Assembly: GCF_051401765.1 (NCBI RefSeq)
Contig: NW_027480438.1
Location: forward strand, 3,596,001-3,660,000
DNA: 64,000 bases
Origin: Calliopsis andreniformis
Lineage: Eukaryota; Arthropoda; Insecta; Hymenoptera; Andrenidae
Direction of reading: 5' to 3'
How positions within the stretch are numbered: position 1 is the first letter of the stretch; the number at the start of each line of letters is the position of its first letter. The position numbers and the translations under genes are program-made. Below are positions 13,437 to 28,318 of the stretch, piece by piece. The notes under the pieces are model-generated. The model was not told the DNA's origin and ran no database searches. It saw nothing but the letters and a program-made list of their open reading frames with translations.

Positions 13437-16400
13437 CGTCGAATCTCAATCCCCGACGCTTAGCACGCATCCTCAATCCTCAGTCCTCAATCCTCAATCC
13501 TCAAACCTAAATCCTCTACCGTCAGTCCTCGTCCTCAATCCTCAAACCTCAATCCCCAATCCTCAATATTCAATCAGCAATACTCAATCTTCAATCCTCA
13601 ATCCTCAATCCTCAATCCTCAATCCTCAATCCTCAATCCTCAATATTCAATCATCAATACTCAATCTTCAACCCTCAATCTTCAATCCTCAATACTCAAT
13701 CTTCCATCCTCAATCCTCAATACTCAATCCTCAATCCTCAATCCTCAGGCATCAATACTCAATCTACAATATTCAATCCTCAATCCTTAATCCTCAATCC
13801 ACAATCCTCAACATTCAATACTCAATACTCAATCTTCAATCCTCAATCCTCAATCCTCAATCCTCAATCCTCAATCCTCAATCCGCAATATTCAATCCTC
13901 AATACTCAACCTTCAATCATCAATCCTCAATCCTCAATTCTCAGTCGTCAATCCTCAGTCATCAATCCTCAATCTTCAATACTCAATCGTCAATCCTTAG
14001 TCCTCAATCCTCAATCCTCAATCCTCGTTCCTCAAACCTCAATCCTCAACCCTCAGTCTTCATCCTCAATCCTCAAACCTCAATCCTCAATCCTCAATAT
14101 TCAATCATCAATACTCACTCTTCAATTCCCAATCCTCAAACCTCAATCCTCAATCCTCATTCTTCAATCCTAAATACCCAATCCTTAATCTTCAATCCTT
14201 AATCCTCAATTCTCAATTCTCAAACCTCAATCCTTAATCCTCAGACCTCAAACATCAATATTCAACCCTCAGTCCTCGTCCTCAATCCACAACCCTCAAT
14301 CCTCAGTCCTCAATATTCAATCATAAATATTCAATCTTCAATCCTCAATCCTCAATCCTCAATCTTCAACCCTGAATCCTCAATCCTCAATACTCAATCC
14401 TCCATCTTCAATCCTCAATACTCAATCTTCAATCCTCAATCCTCAATCGTCAATCCTCAATCCTCAATTTTCAATCCTCAACACTCAATCTTCAATCCTC
14501 AATCCTCAATCCTCAATCCTCAATCCTCATTCTTCAATCCTCAATACCCAATCCTCAATCTTCAATCCTCAATCCTCAATCCTCAATCCTAATTCCTCAA
14601 TCCTCATTCTTCAATCCTCAATACCCAATCCTCAATTTCAATCCTCAATCCTCAATCCTCATTTCTCAATCCTCAATCCTCAACCCTCAGCCCTCATCCT
14701 CCATCCTCAGTACTCAATCCTCTATCCTCAATCTTCAATCCTCAATACTCAATCTTCAATCCTCATTCCTCAATCCTCAATCCTCAATCCTCAATCTTCA
14801 ATCCTCAAACATCTATCCTCAATTCTCAATCCTCAATCCTCAGTCCTCAGTCGTCGAACATCAATCCCCGACCCTTAGCACTCATCCTCAATCCTCATCC
14901 CTCAATCCTCAATCCTCAAACCTAAATCCTCTACCGTCAGTCCTCGTCCTCAATCCTCAAACCTCAATCCTCAATCCTCAATATTCAATCATCAATTCTA
15001 AATCTTCAATCCTCAATCCTCAATCCACAATCCTCAGCCTTCAATACTCAATAATCAATTTCCAATCCTAGATCCTCAATCCTCAATCCTCAATCCTCAA
15101 TCCTCAATCCTCAATCTTCAATCCCCAATACTCAATCTTAAATACTCAATCCTCAATACTCAATCCTCAATCCTCAAGCCTCAGGCATCAATACTCAATC
15201 TTCAATACTCAATCCTCAATCCTCAATCCTCTATCCTCAATCCTCAACCATCAATCCTCATTCCTCAAACCTCAATCCTCAACCCTCAGTCCTCATCCTC
15301 AATTCTCAATTCTCAATCCTCAATCCTCAGTCCTCAATATTCAATCATCAATATTCAATCTTCAATCCTCAATCCTCAATCCTCAATCCTCGATCCCCAA
15401 TCCTCAATTTTCAATCCTGAATCCTCAATCCTCAATACTCAACCCTCAATCTTCAATTCTCAATACCCAATCTTCAATCCTCAATCCTCAATCCTCAATT
15501 CTCAGTCGTCAATCCTCAGTCATCAATCCTCAATCTTCAATACTCAATCGTCAATCCTTAGTCCTCAATCCTCAATCCTCGATCCTCGTTCCTCAAACCT
15601 CAATCCTCAACCGTCAGTCTTCATCCTCAATCCTCAAACCTCAATCCTCAACCCTCAATATTCAATCATCAATACTCAATCTTCAATCCTCAATCCTCAA
15701 ACCTCAATCCTCAATCCTCATTCTTCAATACTAACCACCCAATCCTCAATCCTCAATCCTCAATCCTCAATCCTCAATCCTCAATCTTCAACCCTGAATC
15801 CTCAATCCTCAATACTCAATCCTCAATCTTCAATCCACAATACTCAATCTTCAATCCTCAATCCTCAATCCTCAATCCTCAATATTCAATCATCAATACT
15901 CAATCTTCAATCCTCAATCCTCAATCCTCAATTCTCAATCCTCAATCCTCAATCCTCAATCTTTAATCCTCAATCCTCAATCCTCAATCCTCAATCCTCA
16001 ATCCTCAATCCTCAATCCTCAATCCGCAATATTCAATCCTCAATACTCAATCTTCAATCATCAATCCTCAATCCTCAATTCTCAGTCGTCAATCCTCAGT
16101 CATCAATCCTCAATCTTCAATACTCAATCGTCAATCCTTAGTCCTCAATCCTCAATCCTCAATCATCGTTCCTCAAACCTCAATCCTCAACCCTCAGTCT
16201 TCATCCTCAATCCTCAAACCTCAATCCTCAATCCTCAATATTCAATCATCAATACTCTATCTTCAATCCACAATACTCAAACCTCAATCCTCAATCCACA
16301 TTCTTCAATCCTAAATACCCAATCCTTAATCTTCAATCCTCAATCCTGAATCCTCAATTCTCAATCCTCAATCCTTAATCCTCAGACCTCAAACATCAAT

Positions 16401-16720
16401 ATTCAACCCTCAGTCCTCGTCCTCAATCCACAACCCTCAATCCTCAGTCCTCAATATTCAATCATAAATATTCAATCTTCATTCCTCAATCCTCAATCCT
16501 CAATCCTCAATCCTCAATCCTCAGTCTTCAACCCTGAATCCTCAATACTCAATCCTCAATCTTCAATCCTCAATACTCAATCTTCAATCCTCAGTCCTCA
16601 ATCGTCAATCCTCAATCCTCAATTTTCAATCCTCAACACTCAATCTTCAATCCTCAATCCTCAATCCTCAATCCTCAATCCTCATTCTTCAACCCACAAT
16701 ACCCAATCCTCAATCTTCAG
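13437..16720. repeat. 3.4-kb higher-order repeat, copy 2
   Basis: This follows copy 1 head to tail. The offset shrinks from 3,418 to 3,397 (three heptamers) and then to 3,306. Sequence corresponding to about 12.08-12.4 kb is missing after CAATACCCAATCTTC near 15470, partly offset by extra repeat near 15.9 kb. The last TTAGCAC marker of the window lies here, near 14875. From about 15475 the copy also belongs to the 10-kb block A. Confidence 0.75.
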
Positions 16721-17559
16721 TCCTCAATCCTCAATCCTCAATCCTAATTCCTCAATCCTCATTCTTCAATCCTCAATACCCAATCCTCAATTTCTATCCT
16801 CAATCCTCAATCCTCATTTCTCAATCCTCAACCCTCAACCCTCAGCCCTCAACGTCCATCCTCAGTACTCAATCCTCTATCCTCAATCTTCAATCCTCAA
16901 TACTCAATCTTCAATCCTCATTCCTCAATCCTCAATCCCCAATCCTCAATCTTCAATCCTCAAACATCAATCCTCAATCCTCAAACCTCAATCCTCAATC
17001 CTCAATATTCAATCATCAATACTCAATCTTCAATCCTTAATCCTCAATCTTCAATCCCCAATCCCCAGTACTCAATCTTCAATCCTCAATGCTCAATCCT
17101 CAATCCTCAATCCTCAGTCCTCAGACCTCAATCTTCAATCCTCAAACCTCATTCCTCAACCGTCAGTCCTCATTCTCCAACCTCAATCCTCAATCCTCAA
17201 TCCTCAATCTTCAATCCCCAATACTCAATCTTCAATACTCAATCCTCAATACTCAATCCTCAATCCTCAAGCCTCAGGCATCAATACCCAATCTTCAATA
17301 CTCAATCCTCAATTCTCAATCCTCAATCCTCAATCCTCAACCATCAATCCTCATTCCTCAAACCTCAATCCTCAACCCTCAGTCCTCATCCTCAATTCTC
17401 AATTCTCAATCCTCAATCCTCAATCCTCAATCTTCAATCCTCAATAATCAATCTCCGATCCTAGGTCCTCAATCCCCAACCTTCAATCGTTAATCCTCAA
17501 TCTTCAATCCTCAATCCCCAGTCATCAATCGTCAATCCTCAATGCTCAATCCTCAATCC

Positions 17560-20500
17560 TCAATCCTCAGTCCTCAATCCCCAATCCTTAATCCTCAAAC
17601 CTCAATCCTCAACCGTCAGTCCTCGTCCTCAATCCTCAAACCTCAATCATCAATCCTCAATATTCAATCATCAATACCCAATCTTCAATCCTCAATCCTC
17701 AAACCTCAATCCTCAATCCTCATTCCTCAATCCTAAATACCCAATCCTCAATTTCCAATCCTCAATCCTCAATCCTCAATTCTCAATCCTCAATCCTTAA
17801 TCCTCAGACCTCAAACATCAATATTCAACCCTCAGTCCTCGTCCTCAATCCACAACCCTCAATCCTCAGTCCTCAATATTCAATCATCAATATTCAATCT
17901 TCAATCCTCAATCCTCAATCCTCAATCCTCAATCCTCAATCCTCAATTTTCAACCCTGAATCCTCAATCCTCAATACTCAATCCTCTATCTTCAATCCTC
18001 AATACTCAATCTTCAATCTTTAACCCTCAATCTGCAATCCCGAATCCCCAGTACTCAATCTTCAATCCTCAATGCTATATCCTCAATCCTCAATCCTCAG
18101 TCCTCAGTCCTCAATCTTCAATCCTCAAACCTCAATCCTCAACCGTCAGTCCTCATTCTCCATCCTCAATCCTCAATCCTCAATCCTCAATCTTCAATCC
18201 CCAATACTAAATCTTCAATCCTCAATCCTCAATCCTCAATCCTCAATCCTCAATCCTCAATCCTCAATCCTCAATCTTCAATCCTCAACACTAATCTTCA
18301 ATCCTCAATCCCCAATCCTCAATCCTCAATCCTCATTCTTCAATCCTCAATACCCAATCCTCAATCTTCAATCCTCAATCCTCAATCCTCAATCCTAATT
18401 CCTCAACCCTCATTCTTCAATCCTCAATACCCAATCCTCAATTTCAATCCTCAATCCTCAATCCTCATTTCTCAATCCTCAATCTTCAACCCTCAGCCTT
18501 CATCCTCCATCCTGAGTACTCAATCCTCTATCCTCAATCTTCAATCCTCAATACTCAATCTTCGATCCTCATTCCTCAATCCTCAATCCTCAATCCTCAA
18601 TCTTCAATCGCCAATACTCAATCTGCAATCCCCAATACTCAAACCTCAATCCTCAATCCTCATTACTCAATCCTCAATACCCAATCCTCAATCCTCAATC
18701 CTCAATATTCAATCATCAATACTCAATCTTGAATACTCAATCTTCAATCCTCAATACTCAACTTTCAATCCTCAATCCTCAATCCTCAATCCTCAATCTT
18801 CAACCCTGAATCCTCAATCCTCAATACTCAATCCTCAATCTTCAATCCTCAATACTCAATCTTCAATCCTCAATCCTCAATCCTCAATCCTCAATATTCA
18901 ATCATCAATACTCAATCTTCAATCCTCAATCCTCAATCCTCAATTCTCAATCCTCAATCCTCAATCCTCAATCCTCAGTCCTCAATCCCCAATCCTTAAT
19001 CCTCAAACCTCAATCCTCAACCGTCAGTCCTCGTCCTCAATCCTCAAACCTCAATCATCAATCCTCAATATTCAATCATCAATACCCAATCTTCAATCCT
19101 CAATCCTCAAACCTCAATCCTCAATCCTCATTCCTCAATCCTAAATACCCAATCCTCAATTTCCAATCCTCAATCCTCAATCCTCAATTCTCAATCCTCA
19201 ATCCTTAATCCTCAGACCTCAAACATCAATATTCAACCCTCAGTCCTCGTCCTCAATCCACAACCCTCAATCCTCAGTCCTCAATATTCAATCATCAATA
19301 TTCAATCTTCAATCCTCAATCCTCAATCCTCAATCCTCAATCCTCAATCCTCAATTTTCAACCCTGAATCCTCAATCCTCAATACTCAATCCTCTATCTT
19401 CAATCCTCAATACTCAATCTTCAATCTTTAATCCTCAATCTGCAATCCCGAATCCCCAGTACTCAATCTTCAATCCTCAATGCTATATCCTCAATCCTCA
19501 ATCCTCAGTCCTCAGTCCTCAATCTTCAATCCTCAAACCTCAATCCTCAACCGTCAGTCCTCATTCTCCATCCTCAATCCTCAATCCTCAATCCTCAATC
19601 TTCAATCCCCAATACTAAATCTTCAATCCTCAATCCTCAATCCTCAATCCTCAATCCTCAATCCTCAATCCTCAATCCTCAATCTTCAATCCTCAACACT
19701 AATCTTCAATCCTCAATCCCCAATCCTCAATCCTCAATCCTCATTCTTCAATCCTCAATACCCAATCCTCAATCTTCAATCCTCAATCCTCAATCCTCAA
19801 TCCTAATTCCTCAACCCTCATTCTTCAATCCTCAATACCCAATCCTCAATTTCAATCCTCAATCCTCAATCCTCATTTCTCAATCCTCAATCTTCAACCC
19901 TCAGCCTTCATCCTCCATCCTCAGTACTCAATCCTCTATCCTCAATCTTCAATCCTCAATACTCAATCTTCGATCCTCATTCCTCAATCCTCAATCCTCA
20001 ATCCTCAATCTTCAATCGCCAATACTCAATCTGCAATCCCCAATACTCAAACCTCAATCCTCAATCCTCATTACTCAATCCTCAATACCCAATCCTCAAT
20101 CCTCAATCCTCAATATTCAATCATCAATACTCAATCTTGAATACTCAATCTTCAATCCTCAATACTCAACTTTCAATCCTCAATCCTCAATCCTCAATCC
20201 TCAATCTTCAACCCTGAATCCTCAATCCTCAATACTCAATCCTCAATCTTCAATCCTCAATACTCAATCTTCAATCCTCAATCCTCAATCCTCAATCCTC
20301 AATATTCAATCATCAATACTCAATCTTCAATCCTCAATCCTCAATCCTCAATTCTCAATCCTCAATCCTCAATCCTCAATCCTCAGTCCTCAATCCCCAA
20401 TCCTTAATCCTCAAACCTCAATCCTCAACCGTCAGTCCTCGTCCTCAATCCTCAAACCTCAATCATCAATCCTCAATATTCAATCATCAATACCCAATCT

Positions 20501-21330
20501 TCAATCCTCAATCCTCAAACCTCAATCCTCAATCCTCATTCTTCAATCCTAAATACCCAATCCTCAATTTCCAATCCTCAATCCTCAATCCTCAATTCTC
20601 AATCCTCAATCCTTAATCCTCAGACCTCAAACATCAATATTCAACCCTCAGTCCTCGTCCTCAATCCACAACCCTCAATCCTCAGTCCTCAATATTCAAT
20701 CATCAATATTCAATCTTCAATCCTCAATCCTCAATCCTCAATCCTCAATCCTCAATCCTCAATTTTCAACCCTGAATCCTCAATCCTCAATACTCAATCC
20801 TCTATCTTCAGTCCTCAATACTCAATCTTCAATCCTTAATCCTCAATCTGCAATCCCGAATCCCCAGTACTCAATCTTCAATCCTCAATGCTATATCCTC
20901 AATCCTCAATCCTCAGTCCTCAGTCCTCAATCTTCAATCCTCAAACCTCAATCCTCAACCGTCAGTCCTCATTCTCCATCCTCAATCCTCAATCCTCAAT
21001 CCTCAATCTTCAATCCCCAATACTAAATCTTCAATCCTCAATCCTCAATCCTCAATCCTCAATCCTCAATCCTCAATCCTCAATCCTCAATCTTCAATCC
21101 TCAACACTAATCTTCAATCCTCAATCCCCAATCCTCAATCCTCAATCCTCATTCTTCAATCCTCAATACCCAATCCTCAATCTTCAATCCTCAATCCTCA
21201 ATCCTCAATCCTAATTCCTCAACCCTCATTCTTCAATCCTCAATACCCAATCCTCAATTTCAATCCTCAATCCTCAATCCTCATTTCTCAATCCTCAATC
21301 TTCAACCCTCAGCCTTCATCCTCCATCCTC
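17560..21330. repeat. 1,408-bp higher-order repeat, about 2.7 copies (block A)
   Basis: CCCCAATCCTTAATCC occurs at 17579, 18987 and 20395, and ATGCTATATCC at 18072, 19480 and 20888; every step is 1,408 bp (201 heptamers plus one base). The third unit is cut short: CCTCCATCCTC near 21325 jumps directly to ATTACTCAATCC, skipping about 330 bp present in the first two. Only a handful of substitutions separate the units, such as CCTGAGTACTC in unit 1 versus CCTCAGTACTC in unit 2. This is among the most homogeneous stretches of the window. Confidence 0.9.
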
Positions 21331-24325
21331 ATTACTCAATCCTCAATACCCAATCCTCAATCCTCAATCCTCAATATTCAATCATCAATACTCAATCTTG
21401 AATACTCAATCTTCAATCCTCAATACTCAACTTTCAATCCTCAATCCTCAATCCTCAATCCTCAATCCTCAATCCTCAGGCATCAATACTCAATCTACTA
21501 TATTCAATCCACAATACTCAATCCTCAATCCTCAGGCATCAAAACTCAATCTACAATATTCAATCCACAATACTTAATCCTCAATCCACAATCCTCAACC
21601 TTCAATACTCAATACTCAATCTTCAATCCTCAATCCTCAATCCTCAATTCTCAGTCGTCAATCCTCAGTCATCAATCCTCAATCTTCAATACTCAATCGT
21701 CAATCCTTAGTCCTCAATCCTCAATCCTCGATCCTCGTTCCTCAAACCTCAATCCTCAACCCTCAGTCTTCATCCTCAATCCTCAAACCTCAATCCTCAA
21801 CCCTCAATATTCAATCATCAATACTCAATCTTCAATCCTCAATCCTCAAACCTCAATCCTCAATCCTCATTCTTCAATACTAAACACCCAATCCTCAATC
21901 CTCAATCCTCAATCCTCAATCCTCAATCCTCAATCTTCAACCCTGAATCCTCAATCCTCAATACTCAATCCTCAATCTTCAATCCTCAATACTCAATCTT
22001 CAATCCTCAATCCTCAATCCTCAATCCTCAATATTCAATCATCAATACTCAATCTTCAATCCTCAATCCTCAATCCTCAATTCTCAATCCTCAATCCTCA
22101 ATCCTCAATCCTTAATCCTCAATCCTCAATCCTCAATCCTCAATCCTCAATCCTCAATCCTCAATCCTCAATCCGCAATATTCAATCCTCAATACTCAAT
22201 CTTCAATCAGCAATCCTCAATCCTCAATTCTCAGTCGTCAATCCTCAGTCATCAATCCTCAATCTTCAATACTCAATCGTCAATCCTTAGTCCTCAATCC
22301 TCAACCTCAATCCTCGTTCCTCAAACCTCAATCCTCAACCCTCAGTCTTCATCCTCAATCCTCAAACCTCAATCCTCAATCCTCAATATTCAATCATCAA
22401 TACTCAATCTTCAATCCTCAATCCTCAAACCTCAATCCTCAATCCTCATTCTTCAATCCTAAATACCCAATCCTCAATCTTCAATCCTCAATCCTCAATC
22501 CTCAATTCTCAATCCTCAGACCTCAAACATAAATATTCAATCCTCTTCCTCAATCCACAACCCTCAATCCTCAGTCCTCAATATTCAATCATCAATATTC
22601 AATCATCAATATTCAATCTTCAATCCTCAATCCTCAATCCTCAATCCTCAATCCTCAATCCTCAATCTTCAACCCTGAATCCTCAATCCTCAATACTGAA
22701 TCCTCAATCTTCAATCCTCAATACTCAATCTTCAATCCTCAATCCTCAATCCTCAATCCTCAATCTTCAATCCTCAACCCTCAATCTTTAATCCTCAATC
22801 CTCTATCCTCAATCCTCAATCCTCATTCTTCTATCCTCAATACCCAACCCTCAATCTTCAATCCTCAATCCTCAATCCTCAATCCCAATTCCTCAACCCT
22901 CATTCTTCAATCGTCAATACCCAATCCTCAATTTCAATCCTCAATCCGCAATCCTCATTTCTCAATCCTCAATCCTCAGCCCTCAGCCATCATCCTCCAT
23001 CCTCAGTACACAATACTCTATCCTCAATCTTCAATCCTCAATACTCAGACTTCAATCGTCATTCCTCAATCCTCAATCCTCAATCCTCAACCTTCTATCC
23101 TCAACACTCAATCTGCAATCCTCAATCCTCAAACCTCAATCCTCAATCCTCATTCCTCAATCCTCAATACCCAATCCTCAATCCTCAATCCTCAATCCTC
23201 AATCCTCAATATTCAATCCTCAATACTCAATCTTCAATCATCAATCCTCAATCCTCAATTCTCAGTCGTCAATCCTCAGTCATCAATCCTCAATCTTCAA
23301 TACTCAATCGTCAATCCTTAGTCCTCAATCCTCAATCCTCAATCCTCGTTCCTCAAACCTCAATCCTCAACCCTCAGTCTTCATCCTCAATCCTCAAACC
23401 TCAATCCTCAACCCTCAATATTCAATCATCAATACTCAATCTTCAATCCTCAATCCTCAAACCTCAATCCTCAATCCTCATTCTTCAATCCTAAATACCC
23501 AATCCTCAATCTTCAATCCGCAATCCTCAATCCTCAATCCTCAATCCTCAATCCTCAATCTTCAACTCTGAATCCACAATCCTCAATACTCAATCCTCAA
23601 TCTTCAATCCTCAATACTCAATCTTCAATCCTCAATCCTCAATCCTCAATCCTCAATCCTCAATCTTCAATCCTCAACACTCAATCTTCAATCCTCAATC
23701 CTCAATCCTCAATCCTCAATCCTCATTCTTCAACCCTCAATACCCAATCCTCAATCTTCAATCCTCAATCCTCAATCCTCAATCCTAATTCCTCAATCCT
23801 CATTCTTCAATCCTCAATACCCAATCCTCAATTTCAATCCTCAATCCTCAATCCTCATTTCTCAATCCTCAATCCTCAACCCTCAGCCCTCATCCTCAAT
23901 CCTCAATCCTCAATCCACAATCCTCGATCTTCAATCCTCAATTCTCAATCTTCAATCCTCGATCCTCAATCATCAATCCTCAATCCTCAATCCTCAGGCA
24001 TCAATACTCAACCTTCAATGCTCAATCCTCAATCCTCAATCCTCAATCCTCATTCCCCAACCCTCAGTCCTCATTCCTCAAACCTCAATCCTCAACCCTC
24101 AGTCCTCATACTCAATTCTCAATTCTCAATCCTCAATCCTCAATCCTCAATCTTCAATCCTCAATAGTCAATCGCCAATCCTCAATCCTCAATCCTCGAT
24201 CCTCAATCCTCAGGCATCAATACTCAATCTTCAATACTCAATCCTCAATCCTCAATCCTCAATCCTCAATCCTCAAACCTCAATCCTCAATCCTCAATAT
24301 TCAATCATCAATACTCAATCTTCGA

Positions 24326-24402
24326 TCCTCAATCCTCAATCCTCAATCCTCAATCCTCAATCCTCAATCCTCAATCCTCAATCCTCAATCCTCAATCCTC
24401 AA
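24326..24402. repeat. Pure run of 11 TCCTCAA units
   Basis: This is a perfect run of eleven consensus heptamers following CTTCGA and ending at TATTCAATC. Runs of about this length recur in the same CTTCGA context at 35518-35594 and 46098-46174, and similar ones occur near 48.04, 57.79 and 60.22 kb. They are among the longest pure stretches I noticed; elsewhere pure runs are usually four to seven units. Confidence 0.8.
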
Positions 24403-25477
24403 TATTCAATCATCAATACGCAATCTTCAACCCTCAATCTTCAATCCTCAATAGTCAATCTTCAATCCTCAATCCTCATTCTTCTATCCTCAATACCCAA
24501 CCCTCAATCTTCAATCCTCAATCCTCAATCCTCAATCCCAATTCCTCAACCCTCATTCTTCAATCGTCAATACCCAATCCTCAATTTCAATCCTCAATCC
24601 GCAATCCTCATTTCTCAATCCTCAATCCTCAGCCCTCAGCCATCATCCTCCATCCTCAGTACACAATACTCTATCCTCAATCTTCAATCCTCAATACTCA
24701 GCCTTCAATCGTCATTCCTCAATCCTCAATCCTCAATCCTCAACCTTCTATCCTCAACACTCAATCTGCAATCCTCAATCCTCAAACCTCAATCCTCAAT
24801 CCTCATTCCTCAATCCTCAATACCCAATCCTCAATCCTCAGTCCTCAATCCTCAATTCTCAATCTTCAATCCTCGATCCTCAATCATCAATCCTCAATCC
24901 TCAATCCTCAGGCATCAATACTCAATCTTCAATGCTCAATCCTCAATCCTCAATCATCATTACCCAACACTCAATCCTCATTCCTCAAACCTCAATCCTC
25001 AACCTTCAGTCCTCATACTCAATTCTCAATTCTCAATCCTCAATCCTCAATCCTCAATCTTCAATCCTCAATAATGAATCTCCAATCCTCAATCCTCAAT
25101 CCTCGATACTCAATCCTCAGGCATCAATCCTCAATCCTCAATCCTCGATCCTCAGGCATCAATACTCAATCTACAATATTCAACCCACAATCCTTAATCC
25201 TCAATCCACAATCCTCAACCTTCAATACTCAATACTCAATCTTCGATCCTCAATCCTCAATCCTCAATCCTCAATCCTCAATCCTCAATCCTCAATATTC
25301 AATCCTCAATACTCAATCTTCAATCATCAATCCTCAATCCTCAATTCTCAGTCCTCAATCCTCAGTCATCAATCCTCAATCTTCAATACTCAATCGTCAA
25401 TCCTTAGTCCTCAATCCTCAATCCTCAATCCTCGTTCCTCAAATCTCAATCCTCAACCCTCAGTCTTCATCCTCAAT

Positions 25478-26233
25478 CCTCAATCCTCAATCCTCAATCC
25501 TCAATCTTCAATCCTCAACACTAATCTTCAATACTCAATCCCTAATCCTCAATCCTCAATCCTCATTCTTCAATCCTCAATACCCAATCCTCAATCTTCA
25601 ATCCTCAATCCTCAATCCTCAATTCTAATTCCTCAATCCTCATTCTTCAATCCTCAATACCCAATCCTCAATTTCAATCCTCAATCCTCAATCCTCATTT
25701 CTCAATCCTCAATCTTCAACCCTCAGCCCTCATCCTCCATCCTCAGTACTCAATCCTCATTACTCAATCCTCAATCCTCAATCCTCAATCTTCAATCGTC
25801 AATACTCAATCTGCAATCCCCAATACTCAAACCTCAATCCTCAATCCTCATTACTCAAACCTCAATACCCAATCCTCAATCCTCAATCCTCAATCCTCAA
25901 TCCTCAATATTCAATCATCAATACTCAATCTTGAATCCTCAATCTTCAATCCTCAATACTCAACCTTCAATCCTCAATCCTCAATCCTCAATCCTCAATC
26001 CTCAATCCTCAGGCACCAATACTCAATCTACAATATTCAATCCACAATCCTCAATCCTCAATCCTCAGGCATCAATACTCAATCTACAATATTCAATCCA
26101 CAATCCTTAATCCTCAATCCACAATCCTCAACCTTCAATACTCAATACTCAATCTTCAATCCTCAATCCTCAATCCTCAATCCTCAATCCTCAATCCTCA
26201 ATCCTCAATATTCAATCCTCAATACTCAATCTT
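25478..26233. repeat. Junction segment between blocks A and B
   Basis: This is heptamer repeat that lies after the end of A/B homology and before block B begins. Its start (CAACACTAATCTTC near 25516) resembles the end of the 1,408-bp units near 21106. It also holds two CAGGC(A/C)-type modules near 26010-26070. It looks like a rejoined fragment of block A material. Confidence 0.65.
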
Positions 26234-28318
26234 CAATCATCAATCCTCAATCCTCAATTATCAGTTGTCAATCCTCAGTCATCAATCCTCAATCTTCAAT
26301 ACTCAATCGTCAATCCTTAGTCCTCAATCCTCAATCCTCGATCCTCGTTCCTCAAACCTCAATCCTCAACCCTCAGTCTTCATCCTCAATCCTCAAACCT
26401 CAATCCTCAACCCTCAATATTCAATCATCAATACTCAATCTTCAATCCTCAATCCTCAAACCTCAATCCTCAATCCTCATTCTTCAATACTAAACACCCA
26501 ATCCTCAATCCTCAATCCTCAATCCTCAATCCTCAATCCTCAATCTTCAACCCTGGATCCTCAATCCTCAATACTCAATCCTCAATCTTCAATCCTCAAT
26601 ACTCAATCTTCAATCCTCAATCCTCAATCCTCAATCCTCAATATTCAATCATCAATACTCAATCTTTAATCCTCAATCCTCAATCCTCAATTCTCAATCC
26701 TCAATCCTCAATCCTCAATCCTCAATCCGCAATCCTCAATCCTCAATCCTCAATCCTCAATCCTCAATCCTCAATCCTCAATTCGCAATATTCAATCCTC
26801 AATACTCAATCTTCAATCATCAATCCTCAATCCTCAATTCTCAGTCGTCAATCCTCAGTCATCAATCCTCAATCTTCAATACTCAATCGTCAATCCTTAT
26901 TTCCCAATCCTCAATCCTCAATCATCGTTCCTCAAACCTCAATCCTCAACCCTCAGTCATCATCCTCAATCCTCAAACCTCAATCCTCAATCCTCAATAT
27001 TCAATCATCAATGCTCAATCTTCAATCCCCAATCCTCAAACCTCAATCCTCAATCCACATTCTTCAATCCTAAATACCCAATCCTTAATCTTCAATCCTC
27101 AATCCTCAATCCTCAATTCTCAATCCTCAATCCTTAATCCTCAGACCTCAAACATCAATATTCAACCCTCAGTCCTCGTCCTCAATCCACAACCCTCAAT
27201 CCTCAGTCCTCAATATTCAATCATAAATATTCAATCTTCATTCCTCAATCCTCAATCCTCAATCCTCAATCCTCAATCCTCAGTCTTCAACCCTGAATCC
27301 TCAATACTCAATCCTCAATCTTCAATCCTCAATACTCAATCTTCAATCCTCAGTCCTCAATCGTCAATCCTCAATCCTCAATTTTCAATCCTCAACACTC
27401 AATCTTCAATCCTCAATCCTCAATCCTCAATCCTCAATCCTCATTCTTCAACCCACAATACCCAATCCTCAATCTTCAGTCCTCAATCCTCAATCCTCAA
27501 TCCTAATTCCTCAATCCTCATTCTTCAATCCTCAATACCCAATCCTCAATTTCTATCCTCAATCCTCAATCCTCATTTCTCAATCCTCAACCCTCAACCC
27601 TCAGCCCTCAACGTCCATCCTCAGTACTCAATCCTCTATCCTCAATCTTCAATCCTCAATACTCAATCTTCAATCCTCATTCCTCAATCCTCAATCCCCA
27701 ATCCTCAATCTTCAATCCTCAAACATCAATCCTCAATCCTCAAACCTCAATCCTCAATCCTCAATATTCAATCATCAATACTCAATCTTCAATCCTTAAT
27801 CCTCAATCTTCAATCCCCAATCCCCAGTACTCAATCTTCAATCCTCAATGCTCAATCCTCAATCCTCAATCCTCAGTCCTCAGACCTCAATCTTCAATCC
27901 TCAAACCTCATTCCTCAACCGTCAGTCCTCATTCTCCAACCTCAATCCTCAATCCTCAATCCTCAATCTTCAATCCCCAATACTCAATCTTCAATACTCA
28001 ATCCTCAATACTCAATCCTCAATCCTCAAGCCTCAGGCATCAATACCCAATCTTCAATACTCAATCCTCAATTCTCAATCCTCAATCCTCAATCCTCAAC
28101 CATCAATCCTCATTCCTCAAACCTCAATCCTCAACCCTCAGTCCTCATCCTCAATTCTCAATTCTCAATCCTCAATCCTCAATCCTCAATCTTCAATCCT
28201 CAATAATCAATCTCCGATCCTAGGTCCTCAATCCCCAACCTTCAATCGTTAATCCTCAATCTTCAATCCTCAATCCCCAGTCATCAATCGTCAATCCTCA
28301 ATGCTCAATCCTCAATCC

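Larger units (their letters stand above)
15475..25477. repeat. 10-kb duplicated block A
   Basis: The partner is 26234-36669. Left-side anchors all give offset 10,759: TTCTCAG/TTATCAG 15499/26258, GATCCTCGTT 15581/26340, CCCTGAATC/CCCTGGATC 15792/26551, TCATCGTTC 16163/26922, AATG 17089/27848. After a 7-bp change in the 1,408-bp array the offset is 10,752 (AGCCAT 22985/33737). After a 440-bp indel at 23.2 kb it is 11,192 (TTCTCAGTCGTC 23259/34451; AATG 24932/36124). Homology stops at about 25477, after CAGTCTTCATCC. Confidence 0.85.

Noticed and set aside
17560..21330. CRISPR-like regularly spaced repeats
   Set aside because: Everything between repeats is the same heptamer, with no unique spacers, no leader and no cas genes. 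The regularity is a satellite higher-order structure.
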